NCBI GenBank assembly: GCA_964540965.1
Contig: CAZIOT010000001.1
Coordinates: forward strand, 186,001 to 250,000
DNA from: JADYZU01 sp964540965
GTDB lineage: Bacteria > Pseudomonadota > Alphaproteobacteria > Rhodobacterales > Rhodobacteraceae
Direction of reading: 5' to 3'
DNA: 64,000 nucleotides
The notes under the pieces were generated by a model that saw nothing but the letters and a program-made list of their open reading frames with translations, made no database searches and was not told where the DNA came from. The number at the start of each line of letters is the position of its first letter. Within the stretch, counting starts at the first letter, position 1. Below, piece after piece: positions 24,288-32,991 of the stretch. The translations under genes and the position numbers were made by a program.

Positions 24288-25651
24288 CAGCCCGCTTTCC
24301 CGGCGCCCTGCGCGGCGATGGCCTGATGGCCCGCGCCTTCCGCTCATCGGCGATCACGGTGCTGGGCTTTGGCGCCAGCCAGACCATACGCCTTGCCTCG
24401 AACCTCATCCTCACCCGCCTTTTGTTCCCCGAGGCGTTCGGGATGATGGCCATCGTCAGCGTGTTCCTGATGGGACTGGCGATGTTTTCCGATGTCGGCG
24501 TCGGCCCGTCGATCATGGGGTCGGCGCGGGGCGACGAAGCCGATTTCCTTGACACCGCCTGGACCATCCAGATCGCCCGTGGCCTGATCCTTCTGATGCC
24601 CGCGCTGGCGATGACCTGGCCGATGGCGGCCTTTTACGGCGAACCCGACCTTGTCGCCTATCTGCCGGTCGCGGCGCTGACGCTGGTCATCGCCGGCTTC
24701 AACCCGACGCGGGCCGAGACGGCGAACCGCCACCTTCAGGCCGGCCGTGTGACCCTGATCGAGATCGCGACCCAGATCGTCGGCATTTCCGTCGCGGTGG
24801 CGCTGGCCTGGGCCACGGGCTCGGTCTGGGCGCTGGTCCTGTCGGGAGTGGCCGGGGCGCTGGCCAACCTCGTGTTCCTGAACCTGTTCCTGCCTGGCCA
24901 GCGCAACCGCCTGCGCTGGGAACCGGCGGCGGCGCGTGAGCTGATCCATTTCGGCAAATGGGTGTTCCTGTCCACCTTCTGCGGCTTTGCCATCGGGCAG
25001 GCCGACAAGGTGATTCTCGGCCGCACGCTCGACCTTGGGCATTTCGGCGTCTACAACATCGGCTTCTTCCTCGCCTCCTTCCCGTGGATGCTGGGCGGGG
25101 TCGTCATGCGCCGGGTGCTGATCCCGGTCTATCGGCAAAGCCCGCCCGCCGCCTCGGCCGAGAATTTCGCCCGCGTCCGGCGGATGCGCGCCGCCGGGAC
25201 CGGGGCCCTGGCCCTGATGGTCATGGCACTGGCGCTGGGCGGCGACTGGCTGGTCTGGCTGCTGTATGATGACCGCTATCATGCCGCAGGCGGCATCGTG
25301 GTGCTGATTGCGGTGATGCAGATGCCGTCGCTGGTCATCATGACCTGCGATCAGGCGGCGCTTGCCGCCGGCGATTCGCGCCGGTTCTTCTGGTTCACCG
25401 CGGTCAGGGCCGTGACGGTGACCGGCGGCATCCTGATCGGCTGGCATCTGGGCGGCCTGCCCGGCGCCATCATCGGTCAGGGCCTTGGCAACCTTGCCTG
25501 CTATCCTGCGCTTGGCTGGCTTCTGCGCCCGCACCGCGCCTGGGACTGGAAGCTGGACGCCGTTTTCGGCATCATCGGCCTTGGGTTCGGTGCCGTCGCT
25601 CTGTGGCTCAATGCGGATGCGGTTGCGGCCCTTGGTGCCATGGCGGGCTGA
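24284..25651 (+). CDS. Wzx-like polysaccharide flippase (MOP superfamily)
   Basis: A 455-residue membrane protein with about 12-14 hydrophobic helices. Its N-terminus FRSSAITVLGFGASQTIRLASNLILTRLL and FGMMAIVSVFLMGLAMFSDVG are typical of the Polysacc_synt/MATE-like lipid-linked oligosaccharide flippases. FGVYNIGFFLASFP is a further family pattern. It would move undecaprenyl-linked repeat units across the inner membrane for the polymerase-like protein at 16696. The start is ATG 24284 in the ATGA overlap. A 73-nt gap follows before the PKS gene. Confidence 0.9.
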   Translation: MTARFPGALRGDGLMARAFRSSAITVLGFGASQTIRLASNLILTRLLFPEAFGMMAIVSVFLMGLAMFSDVGVGPSIMGSARGDEADFLDTAWTIQIARGLILLMPALAMTWPMAAFYGEPDLVAYLPVAALTLVIAGFNPTRAETANRHLQAGRVTLIEIATQIVGISVAVALAWATGSVWALVLSGVAGALANLVFLNLFLPGQRNRLRWEPAAARELIHFGKWVFLSTFCGFAIGQADKVILGRTLDLGHFGVYNIGFFLASFPWMLGGVVMRRVLIPVYRQSPPAASAENFARVRRMRAAGTGALALMVMALALGGDWLVWLLYDDRYHAAGGIVVLIAVMQMPSLVIMTCDQAALAAGDSRRFFWFTAVRAVTVTGGILIGWHLGGLPGAIIGQGLGNLACYPALGWLLRPHRAWDWKLDAVFGIIGLGFGAVALWLNADAVAALGAMAG

Positions 25652-25724
25652 AACCGCCCCTGGCGCCACAAAAGCACCGCATTGCAGGCGCAAGGAAAGT
25701 GCGGAATTGGGAACGGGCGTTCTG

Positions 25725-28700
25725 ATGACTGCCATTTCTACCGACATCCCGGTGTCGGACACCGATATCGCCATCGTGGGCATGGCGGCGCATCTGCCGG
25801 GCGCGCCCGGCATCGACGCCTATTGGCAGAACCTGCGCGATGGCGTGGAATCGATCCGCCGCCTGACCCGCGACGACCTGATCGCCGCGGGCGAGGCGCC
25901 GCATCTGGTCGACCGCCCCGATTATGTTCCCGCCGCCGCGCCGCTGGACGGGTTTGAACGCTTCGACGCCGATTTCTTTGGCCTGTCGCCGAAAGAGGCG
26001 GCGATCATGGACCCGCAGCATCGCCAGTTCCTCGAGGTCGCGTGGGAGGCGATGGAGGATGCCGCCCATCCGCCGGAACGCTTTCCCGGCCGGATCGGGG
26101 TTTTCGCCGGCTGCGGGCAGGGCACCTATTACTGGGTCAACGTCCGCTCCCATGCCGAGATGCTGGAACAGACCGGCGCCTTCCTCTTGCGCCACACCGG
26201 CAACGACAAGGATTTCCTGTCCACCCGCGTCAGCCACATCTTCGACCTGCGCGGGCCTTCGGTGAACGTGCAGACGGCCTGTTCGACCTCGCTTGTCGCG
26301 GTGCATTACGCGGTGCAGTCGCTCTTGGGTGGCGAATGCGACATGGCCCTTGCGGGGGGCGTGACGCTCGAACTGCCGCAACTGCGCGGCTATCTGTTCA
26401 AGGAGGGCGAGATCCTGTCGCCCGATGGCCATTGCCACGCTTTCGATCACCGGGCGCAGGGCACGGTGTTCGGTTCGGGCGCCGGTTGCGTGGCGCTGCG
26501 GCGGCTGGCCGATGCGATTGCCGACGGCGACCATATCTGGGCCGTCATCAAGGGCACCGCAGTCAACAACGACGGCGCGGCAAAATCGGGCTATCTGGCG
26601 CCGTCCGTCGACGGACAGGCGGCGGCGATTGCCGAGGCGCATCAGGTTGCCGGCGTCACCGCCGACAGCATCGACTATGTCGAATGCCACGGCACCGGCA
26701 CCTATCTGGGCGACCCGATCGAGGTTGCCGCCCTGACCGACGCCTTTCGCCGCACCACCGCGGCCGAGGATTTCTGCCGCATCGGCAGCGTCAAGACCAA
26801 CATCGGCCATACCGATACCGCCGCCGGCGTCGCCTCGCTGGTCAAGACCGCGCTGGCGCTGACCCACCGGCAGATGCCGCCCTCGCTGGGGTACGAGGCG
26901 CCGAACCCCGCGATTGCCTTTGACGGCAGCCCCTTCCGCGTCAACGACCGGCTGGCCGACTGGCCGGAACGCGACCATCCGCCCCGGGCCGGCATCAATT
27001 CGCTGGGCGTCGGCGGCACCAACGCCCATGCCGTGGTCGAGGCCGCGCCCGCGCGGGCAGAGTCGGGGGAATCGGACTGGCCGTTCCAGATCCTTACCCT
27101 GTCCGCCCGGTCCAGGGCGGCGCTGGATGCCGCCTCGGCCAACCTGGCCGCGCATCTGCGTGCCCATCCCGAACAGCCGCTGGCCGATGTCGCCTGGACC
27201 CTGCAAGAGGGGCGCCGCGCCTTTGACCGCCGGCGGGTGATCGTCGCCGAATCCCACGAGGACGCGGCCCGCAAGCTTGAGGAAAACGACCCGCGCCGCG
27301 TGTTCAGCCATCAGGCGATGGCCGACCCCTCTGTCGTGTTCATGTTCCCCGGCGGTGGCGCACAATATGCCGGCATGGCCCGCGACCTGTACGAAACCGA
27401 ACCCGTGTTCCGCGACTGGATGGACCGCGGGCTGGACCTGCTGCAACCCCGGCTTGACTACGACCTGCGAGCCCTCTGGCTGCCAGAACCGGGGGCCGAG
27501 GCCGCGGCCGAGGAACGGCTGCGCAGGCCGTCGGTGCAACTGCCGCTGATCATGATCTGCGAATATGCGCTGGCGCAGCTTTGGCAGGCCTGGGGCGTGC
27601 AGCCCGCCGCGCTGATCGGCCATTCCATGGGCGAAAACACCGCCGCCTGTCTGGCCGGCGTGATGAGTTTCGAGGATTGCATCGGGCTGGTCCATCTGCG
27701 CGGGCAGCTGTTCGACACCATTGCGCCGGGCGGCATGCTGTCGGTGCCCGTCGCGGCCGAGGTGCTGAAACCCTACCTGACCGGCGATCTCGACCTCGCT
27801 TCGGTCAACGCCCCGGCGCTGTGCGTCGCCTCGGGCCCCGATGCGGCGCTGGTTGACCTGGCCGAACGGCTGGCCCGCGACGGGATCGAGGCGCAGCGCG
27901 TGGCCATCGACATCGCCGCCCACAGCCGGATGCTGGAACCGATCCTGACCCGGTTCGGCGACTACCTGCGTGCGATCCCCCTGTCCGCCCCGCGCATTCC
28001 CCTGGTGTCGAACCGTTCCGGCACCTGGATCACCGCGCAGCAGGCGACCGACCCCGAATACTGGGTCGCCCATCTGCGCAACACCGTGCATTTCCTTGAC
28101 GGGCTGACCACGCTGTCGGCCGACCCCGCCCGCATCTATATCGAGGTCGGGCCGGGCCGCGCTTTGGCCTCGCTGGCCGGGCAGCATGGCGTCATCACCG
28201 CCGGTCAGGTGGTGAATTCCCTGCGCCATCCGCAGGACGATACGCCCGACGACGCCTATTTCCTGTCGCAGCTTGGCCGCATCTGGGCGGCCGGCGGCCG
28301 CTTTGACTGGAGCCAGATTTGGGGCGCGGCGCGGCGAAATCGTGTCCGGCTGCCGTCCTATCCGTTCCAGCGCAGCCCCTATTTCATCGAACCGGCCACC
28401 ACGGCGGCGACCCCCGCGCAGGACTGGCTGATGCGCGACGACGACCTGGCCCGCTGGGGCTGGCGTCCGGCGTGGAAACCCGCCTACGCCGATTGCGAGT
28501 CGGACGACCCAGCCGATCTGGCGCCGCTGACCTGGGCGATCTTCGAATCCGACAGCGGGCAGGGCGCCGCCCTTGCCGCCCGGCTGCGGCAGGCCGGCCA
28601 CAAGGTGTCGCTGATCCGCGCCGGCGATGCCTTTGCCCGCCTGGGCGAAGAGGACTACACCATCGCCCCCGAACATGGCCGCGGCGATTATGACCTGCTG

Positions 28701-31700
28701 GTCCGCGATCTGGCCGCCCGCGGGCGGCTCCCCGATCGCATCGTCCACCTGTGGCTGCTGACCGAGACCCGCAGCCACCGGCCAGGGTCGAGCTTCTTTC
28801 ACCGCACACAGGAACAGGGGTTCTGGTCGCTGTTCCATCTGGCGCAGGCGATGGCGGGGGAAAACGCCCCGCCGGCGCATCTGGTCGTCGTCACCGATGG
28901 CGCCATGCAGGTGAAATCGGAACCTCTGCCCTTCCCCGAAAAGGCGACGGTCATGGGCCCGGCGCGGGTGATCCCGCGCGAATTTCCCGGCTGGACGGTG
29001 GCGGTGCTGGATGTCGAGCGGGGCGGTGGGGTGGCCCCCACCCTACGCGAGGCACTTGCGACCCCTGCCAACACCGTGGCGGCGGTGCGCGAGGGCATCC
29101 GGCGTGAACGCAGCTTCCGCCCGATGCCCCTTGACGCAACTCCAATAGACCTCCACGGCCCCGTCCTCATCACCGGCGGTTTCGGCGGCATCGGCCTGAC
29201 CGTGGCCGAGGAACTGATCCGCCGCACCGCCGCGCCCATCGTCCTGATCGGCCGCACCGCGCTGCCCGACCGTGCCGACTGGGACCGCATCCTGCGGTCC
29301 TCGGCCGATGTCACCGCCCGCCGCATCCGGGCGGTCCGGCGGCTGGAACAGGCCGGGGGCAGGGTGCTGACCCTGACCGCCGATGTGGCGAATGTCGAGG
29401 ATATGCGCGCGGCCCGATCCGCGGCCGAGGCCGCCTTCGGGCCGCTCAGCGGCATCATCCACGCCGCAGGCGTGGTCGATGACGCGCCGATCCTGACCAA
29501 GTCCGCCCTGTCGATCGAGGATGTGTTCACGCCCAAGATCCACGGCACCCAGGTGCTGGAACAGGTCTGGCCGGATGGCGACCTTGACTGGATGGTGCTG
29601 TTTTCCTCGTCCTCGACCGTCACCGCCCCCGCGGGTCAGGTCGATTACGTTGCCGCCAACGACTATCTCAACGCCGTGGCGCAGGCGCGCAAGGGCGGCA
29701 AGACGCGCGTCACCGCCATCGACTGGGGCATCTGGCAGGGCGTCGGCATGGCCGCCGAGGCGATGGAGGCCCGGACCGGCCGCAAGCCGCCCGAGCCGGA
29801 GCCGATCGCCGCGGCGATGCTGGATGCGGCCGGGTTCGACGGCGCCGGCAACCGCGTTTTCACCGCGCTCTGGTCCACCGCCCGCTGGTTCATCGGCGAC
29901 CATCGGACCAAGGCCGGCGATGCGCTCTTGCCCGGCACCGGCTATCTCGAACTCGCGGCCGAGGCTTTGGCGGCACAGGGCGAAAGCCTGCCCTTCGACC
30001 TGACCGACCTGACCTTCCTCACGCCCCTGCGGGTGCCCGAGGGCGCAGAGGTCCGCATCCGCGTCACCCTCCCGCGCAGCGAGACCGGCTATGGCTTTCG
30101 CGTCGAAAGCGCCTTGCCGGGCGAGGGGTTCGCCCTGAATGCCGAGGGCGGGATCGTGCTGCTGCCGGTCCCGGCGCCCGCGCCGCTTGACCTTGCCGCG
30201 CTTGCCGCCCGCCTGCCGGTGCCCGAGCGTGGGGAACTGCTGTCCCCGCAAGAGGCGCACCTGAACTTCGGCCCGCGCTGGCGCACGCTCAAGGAAACCG
30301 CCCTGGGCGAGGGCGAGGGGCTGGCGCGGCTGCGCCTGCCCCGGACGGGGCCAGAGGGCACGGCGCTGCACCCCGGCCTGATGGATCTGGCGACCGGCTG
30401 GGCCATGGGGCTGATCGAGGGCTATCGCGGCGAACGGCTTTGGGTGCCGCTGACCTATGGCAATGTCCGCGTTTATGCGCCCCTGACGGAAAACGTCTTT
30501 TCCCATGTCCGCGCCCGCGGCCAGCGGGCCGGAACCGGCACCGCCCGCTTTGACGTGACCCTGACGGACAGCGACGGCCGGGTGCTGGTCGACATCGCCG
30601 GCTTTACCCTGCAACGGCTTGAAGATGACATCCGCTTTGCCGCCGCCCCCGCCCGCAGCGACGGCCCGCGGCCGCTTTCCGCGGCCGAAGAACGGTTGCG
30701 CCACAACCTGAGCCAGGGCATCCGCCCCGAGGAAGGCGCCGAGGCGTTCTTTCGCGCCATCGCCAGCGGGCAGGCGCAGGTCGTCGTCACCTCGCTCGAC
30801 CTTGACCGGCTGGTCGAACAGGCCGGCCTGCAAGAGCAGAAGGCCGACAGCGCCGGGTTCGACCGCCCGCAGCTTGACAGCGATTACGTCGCGCCCGAGG
30901 GCGAGGTGGAAATCCGCCTCGCCGGCTTCTGGGCCGAACTTCTGGGCGTGGCGCGGGTCGGCGCCGAGGACAGCTTCTTTGACCTTGGCGGCCACAGCCT
31001 GATCGCGGTGCGCCTGTTCGCCATGGTGAAAAAGGCCTTCGGCACCGATTTCCCGATGTCCGTCCTGTTCGAGGCGCCGACCATCCGCAAGATCGCCGCC
31101 CTGATTCCGGCGCCCGAGGCGGGCGAAACACTCGTGCCCGCGGCGGCGCCCGCCCGCCGCTTTACCCATCTCGTGCCGATGCATCAGGGCGAAGGCGGGG
31201 CAAGGCCGCCGTTCTTCCTTGTCGCCGGCATGTTCGGCAATGTGCTGAACCTGCGCCATCTGGCGCATCTTCTGGGCCACGACCGGCCGTTCTACGGCCT
31301 TCAGGCCCGCGGCCTGTACGGCGACGCCGCGCCCCATGCCGACCTGACCGAAGCCGCCCGCGATTATATCGCCGAAATGCGGCAGGTGCATCGCGGCGGG
31401 CCGTGGCTGGTCGGCGGGTTTTCCGGCGGCGGCATCACCGCCTATGAAATCGCCCGGCAGTTGCGCGCCGAGGGCGAGGAGGTGGCGGCGCTTGTCATGC
31501 TCGACACGCCGCTGCCGCAGCGGCGGCCGCTGACCCGCCCCGACCGGATCGCCATCAAGCTGCAAGAGGCCAAGGCCGGTGGAGTGATGTTCCCCGTCAA
31601 CTGGGCACGCGACAAGATCCGCTACCGGCTGGCGCAGAACCGCCCCGCGGCCGAGGCGGGCGAGGGCGCGCAGTTCCACAACGCCGCCATCGAGGCCGCC

Positions 31701-31997
31701 TTCTATCAGGCCATCGCCGGCTATCAGGTCGCGCCATGGGACGGGCCACTGACCCTGTTCCGCCCGCCGCTGCGCGGCAAATGGCAGGTGGCGCCGGGCC
31801 GCTGGGTCAGTTCCGAACGCGCCTATGTCCTGCCCGACAACGACTGGACGCAGTTCGCGCCGGCCATCGAGGTGATCGAGGTGCCGGGCGACCACGATTC
31901 CATGGTGCTCGAGCCGAATGTGCGGGTGCTGGCGGCACGGCTGGCGCGGGTGCTGTCACGGGCGGAACGGCCGGTGCTGCGGACGGCGGCGGAATGA
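25725..31997 (+). CDS. single-module type I polyketide synthase, KS-AT-KR-DH-ACP-TE
   Basis: A 2090-residue megasynthase. KS spans about 10-440 with an intact triad: C186 in QTACSTSLVA, H322 in CHGTGTYLGDP, H362 in NIGHTDTAAG. AT spans about 535-825 with S634 in GHSMGE. The substrate-selecting motif reads IAAHS (H733), neither the malonyl HAFH nor methylmalonyl YASH form. A KR structural subdomain lies at about 905-1130 and KR at about 1145-1330 (GGFGGIG, VDYVAAND with Y1308). DH follows KR, at about 1380-1635, with H1393 in HRTKAGDALLPG and D1554 in HPGLMD. The ACP serine is S1758 (DLGGHSL). TE spans about 1825-2085 with S1900 in GGFSGGG. One condensation, ketoreduction and dehydration followed by release is predicted. 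No ER, so a 2-enoyl product is expected. A palindromic repeat lies in frame at 29024-29046. Confidence 0.93.
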   Translation: MTAISTDIPVSDTDIAIVGMAAHLPGAPGIDAYWQNLRDGVESIRRLTRDDLIAAGEAPHLVDRPDYVPAAAPLDGFERFDADFFGLSPKEAAIMDPQHRQFLEVAWEAMEDAAHPPERFPGRIGVFAGCGQGTYYWVNVRSHAEMLEQTGAFLLRHTGNDKDFLSTRVSHIFDLRGPSVNVQTACSTSLVAVHYAVQSLLGGECDMALAGGVTLELPQLRGYLFKEGEILSPDGHCHAFDHRAQGTVFGSGAGCVALRRLADAIADGDHIWAVIKGTAVNNDGAAKSGYLAPSVDGQAAAIAEAHQVAGVTADSIDYVECHGTGTYLGDPIEVAALTDAFRRTTAAEDFCRIGSVKTNIGHTDTAAGVASLVKTALALTHRQMPPSLGYEAPNPAIAFDGSPFRVNDRLADWPERDHPPRAGINSLGVGGTNAHAVVEAAPARAESGESDWPFQILTLSARSRAALDAASANLAAHLRAHPEQPLADVAWTLQEGRRAFDRRRVIVAESHEDAARKLEENDPRRVFSHQAMADPSVVFMFPGGGAQYAGMARDLYETEPVFRDWMDRGLDLLQPRLDYDLRALWLPEPGAEAAAEERLRRPSVQLPLIMICEYALAQLWQAWGVQPAALIGHSMGENTAACLAGVMSFEDCIGLVHLRGQLFDTIAPGGMLSVPVAAEVLKPYLTGDLDLASVNAPALCVASGPDAALVDLAERLARDGIEAQRVAIDIAAHSRMLEPILTRFGDYLRAIPLSAPRIPLVSNRSGTWITAQQATDPEYWVAHLRNTVHFLDGLTTLSADPARIYIEVGPGRALASLAGQHGVITAGQVVNSLRHPQDDTPDDAYFLSQLGRIWAAGGRFDWSQIWGAARRNRVRLPSYPFQRSPYFIEPATTAATPAQDWLMRDDDLARWGWRPAWKPAYADCESDDPADLAPLTWAIFESDSGQGAALAARLRQAGHKVSLIRAGDAFARLGEEDYTIAPEHGRGDYDLLVRDLAARGRLPDRIVHLWLLTETRSHRPGSSFFHRTQEQGFWSLFHLAQAMAGENAPPAHLVVVTDGAMQVKSEPLPFPEKATVMGPARVIPREFPGWTVAVLDVERGGGVAPTLREALATPANTVAAVREGIRRERSFRPMPLDATPIDLHGPVLITGGFGGIGLTVAEELIRRTAAPIVLIGRTALPDRADWDRILRSSADVTARRIRAVRRLEQAGGRVLTLTADVANVEDMRAARSAAEAAFGPLSGIIHAAGVVDDAPILTKSALSIEDVFTPKIHGTQVLEQVWPDGDLDWMVLFSSSSTVTAPAGQVDYVAANDYLNAVAQARKGGKTRVTAIDWGIWQGVGMAAEAMEARTGRKPPEPEPIAAAMLDAAGFDGAGNRVFTALWSTARWFIGDHRTKAGDALLPGTGYLELAAEALAAQGESLPFDLTDLTFLTPLRVPEGAEVRIRVTLPRSETGYGFRVESALPGEGFALNAEGGIVLLPVPAPAPLDLAALAARLPVPERGELLSPQEAHLNFGPRWRTLKETALGEGEGLARLRLPRTGPEGTALHPGLMDLATGWAMGLIEGYRGERLWVPLTYGNVRVYAPLTENVFSHVRARGQRAGTGTARFDVTLTDSDGRVLVDIAGFTLQRLEDDIRFAAAPARSDGPRPLSAAEERLRHNLSQGIRPEEGAEAFFRAIASGQAQVVVTSLDLDRLVEQAGLQEQKADSAGFDRPQLDSDYVAPEGEVEIRLAGFWAELLGVARVGAEDSFFDLGGHSLIAVRLFAMVKKAFGTDFPMSVLFEAPTIRKIAALIPAPEAGETLVPAAAPARRFTHLVPMHQGEGGARPPFFLVAGMFGNVLNLRHLAHLLGHDRPFYGLQARGLYGDAAPHADLTEAARDYIAEMRQVHRGGPWLVGGFSGGGITAYEIARQLRAEGEEVAALVMLDTPLPQRRPLTRPDRIAIKLQEAKAGGVMFPVNWARDKIRYRLAQNRPAAEAGEGAQFHNAAIEAAFYQAIAGYQVAPWDGPLTLFRPPLRGKWQVAPGRWVSSERAYVLPDNDWTQFAPAIEVIEVPGDHDSMVLEPNVRVLAARLARVLSRAERPVLRTAAE
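29024..29046 (+). repeat. palindromic repeat copy inside the PKS gene
   Basis: A 23-bp unit that starts CGGTGGGG and ends CCCACCCTAC, matching the outer parts of the intergenic copies at 4256-4278 and 4353-4375 but with a different six-base centre that keeps the arms paired. It is in frame and encodes GGGVAPTLR in the region before the KR domain, including the Leu codon CTA, which is rare here. Confidence 0.75.
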
Positions 31998-32974
31998 CCA
32001 CGCTTCTGACCGTCATCCTCAACTGGCGCACGCCCGAGATGACCCTGCGGGCGACTGAGGCGGCGCTGCGCGAGATGGCGGGGATCGCGGGCGAGATCGT
32101 CATCGTCGACAACGATTCCGGCGATGGATCGTTCGAAAGGCTGCGCGACGGCGTGGCCCGCCATGGGTGGGCCGGGGTGCGCGTGCTGCAATCGGGGCGC
32201 AACGGCGGATTCGGCGCCGGCAACAATTTCGGCATCCGCGCCGGGCTGGCGACGGGGCGGCCGGATTTCGTCTATGTCCTCAATTCCGATGCCTTTCCCG
32301 ACCACGGCGCGATCCGCGCGCTTGTGGACCACCTGCAAAGCCACCCCGAGGCCGCTTTTGCCGGAAGCTATATCCACGGCCCGGCCGGCGATCCGCACCT
32401 GACCACGTTCCGCTTCCCCTCCATCGCCAGCGAGTTCGAGGGTGCGGCGCGGCTGGGTCCGGTATCGCGCGCGCTGCGCCACCGCGCGGTGCCGGTGCCG
32501 ATCCCCGACACCACGACCCGCGTCGACTGGCTGGCCGGCGCCAGCCTGATGATGCGGATGGATGCCCTTGATCGCATCGGCCTGTTTGACGAGTCCTTCT
32601 TTCTGTATTTCGAGGAAACCGATCTGTGCCACCGGCTGGCCCGCGCCGGGATGCAGGTGCATTTCGTGCGCGAGTCCTCGGTGACGCATATCGGCTCGGT
32701 CTCGACCGGAATGAAGGAATGGGCCCGCGTTCCCGGCTATTGGTTCGATTCGCGCTGGCACTATTTCAGCAAGACCCACGGGACCGGCTATGCGGCGCTG
32801 GCGACGCTGGCGCATGGGGCGGGTGGCCTCATCCACCGCCTGCGCTGTCTGGTCGCAGGGGGGCGGGTGGCCGATCCGCCGCATTTCCTCCGCAGTCTTC
32901 TGCAACATGATCTTCGGGCGCTCATGCGCCCACGGCAGGGGGCGGCGATTCCCACCGCGAACCCGGCCGGGTGA
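31994..32974 (+). CDS. glycosyltransferase, GT2 family, rhamnosyltransferase-like
   Basis: A 326-residue GT-A enzyme of the WbbL/RfbF group (COG1216). It has TVILNWRTPEMTLRATEA, EIVIVDNDSGDGSFERL, LNSDAFPDHGAI (DxD-like), and the hallmark block VDWLAGASLMMRMDAL followed by DESFFLYFEETDLCHR. This group often transfers rhamnose from dTDP-L-rhamnose, which rfbBDCA upstream would make; the sugar is inferred. It overlaps the PKS stop (ATGA) and precedes the NRPS-like gene, so it is embedded in the natural-product operon. That placement suggests the product is glycosylated or is attached to a glycan. Confidence 0.88.
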   Translation: MTTLLTVILNWRTPEMTLRATEAALREMAGIAGEIVIVDNDSGDGSFERLRDGVARHGWAGVRVLQSGRNGGFGAGNNFGIRAGLATGRPDFVYVLNSDAFPDHGAIRALVDHLQSHPEAAFAGSYIHGPAGDPHLTTFRFPSIASEFEGAARLGPVSRALRHRAVPVPIPDTTTRVDWLAGASLMMRMDALDRIGLFDESFFLYFEETDLCHRLARAGMQVHFVRESSVTHIGSVSTGMKEWARVPGYWFDSRWHYFSKTHGTGYAALATLAHGAGGLIHRLRCLVAGGRVADPPHFLRSLLQHDLRALMRPRQGAAIPTANPAG

Positions 32975-32991
32975 GTAAACCGGAGGCCCAG

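Noticed and set aside
25608..28880. A 1090-codon open frame on the minus strand opposite the PKS gene
   Set aside because: It is antisense to an intact PKS with all catalytic motifs, is rich in Arg, Gly, Gln and His as expected for a GC-rich shadow frame, and shows no recognisable domain. The 950-codon minus frame at 29043-31895 was rejected for the same reason.
32971..32991. GTG at 32971 as the NRPS start, overlapping the GT2 stop as GTGA
   Set aside because: ATG 32992 has a GGAGG at 32982-32986 at good spacing and leads directly into the formyltransferase fold. The GTG remains possible, but the ATG is better supported.
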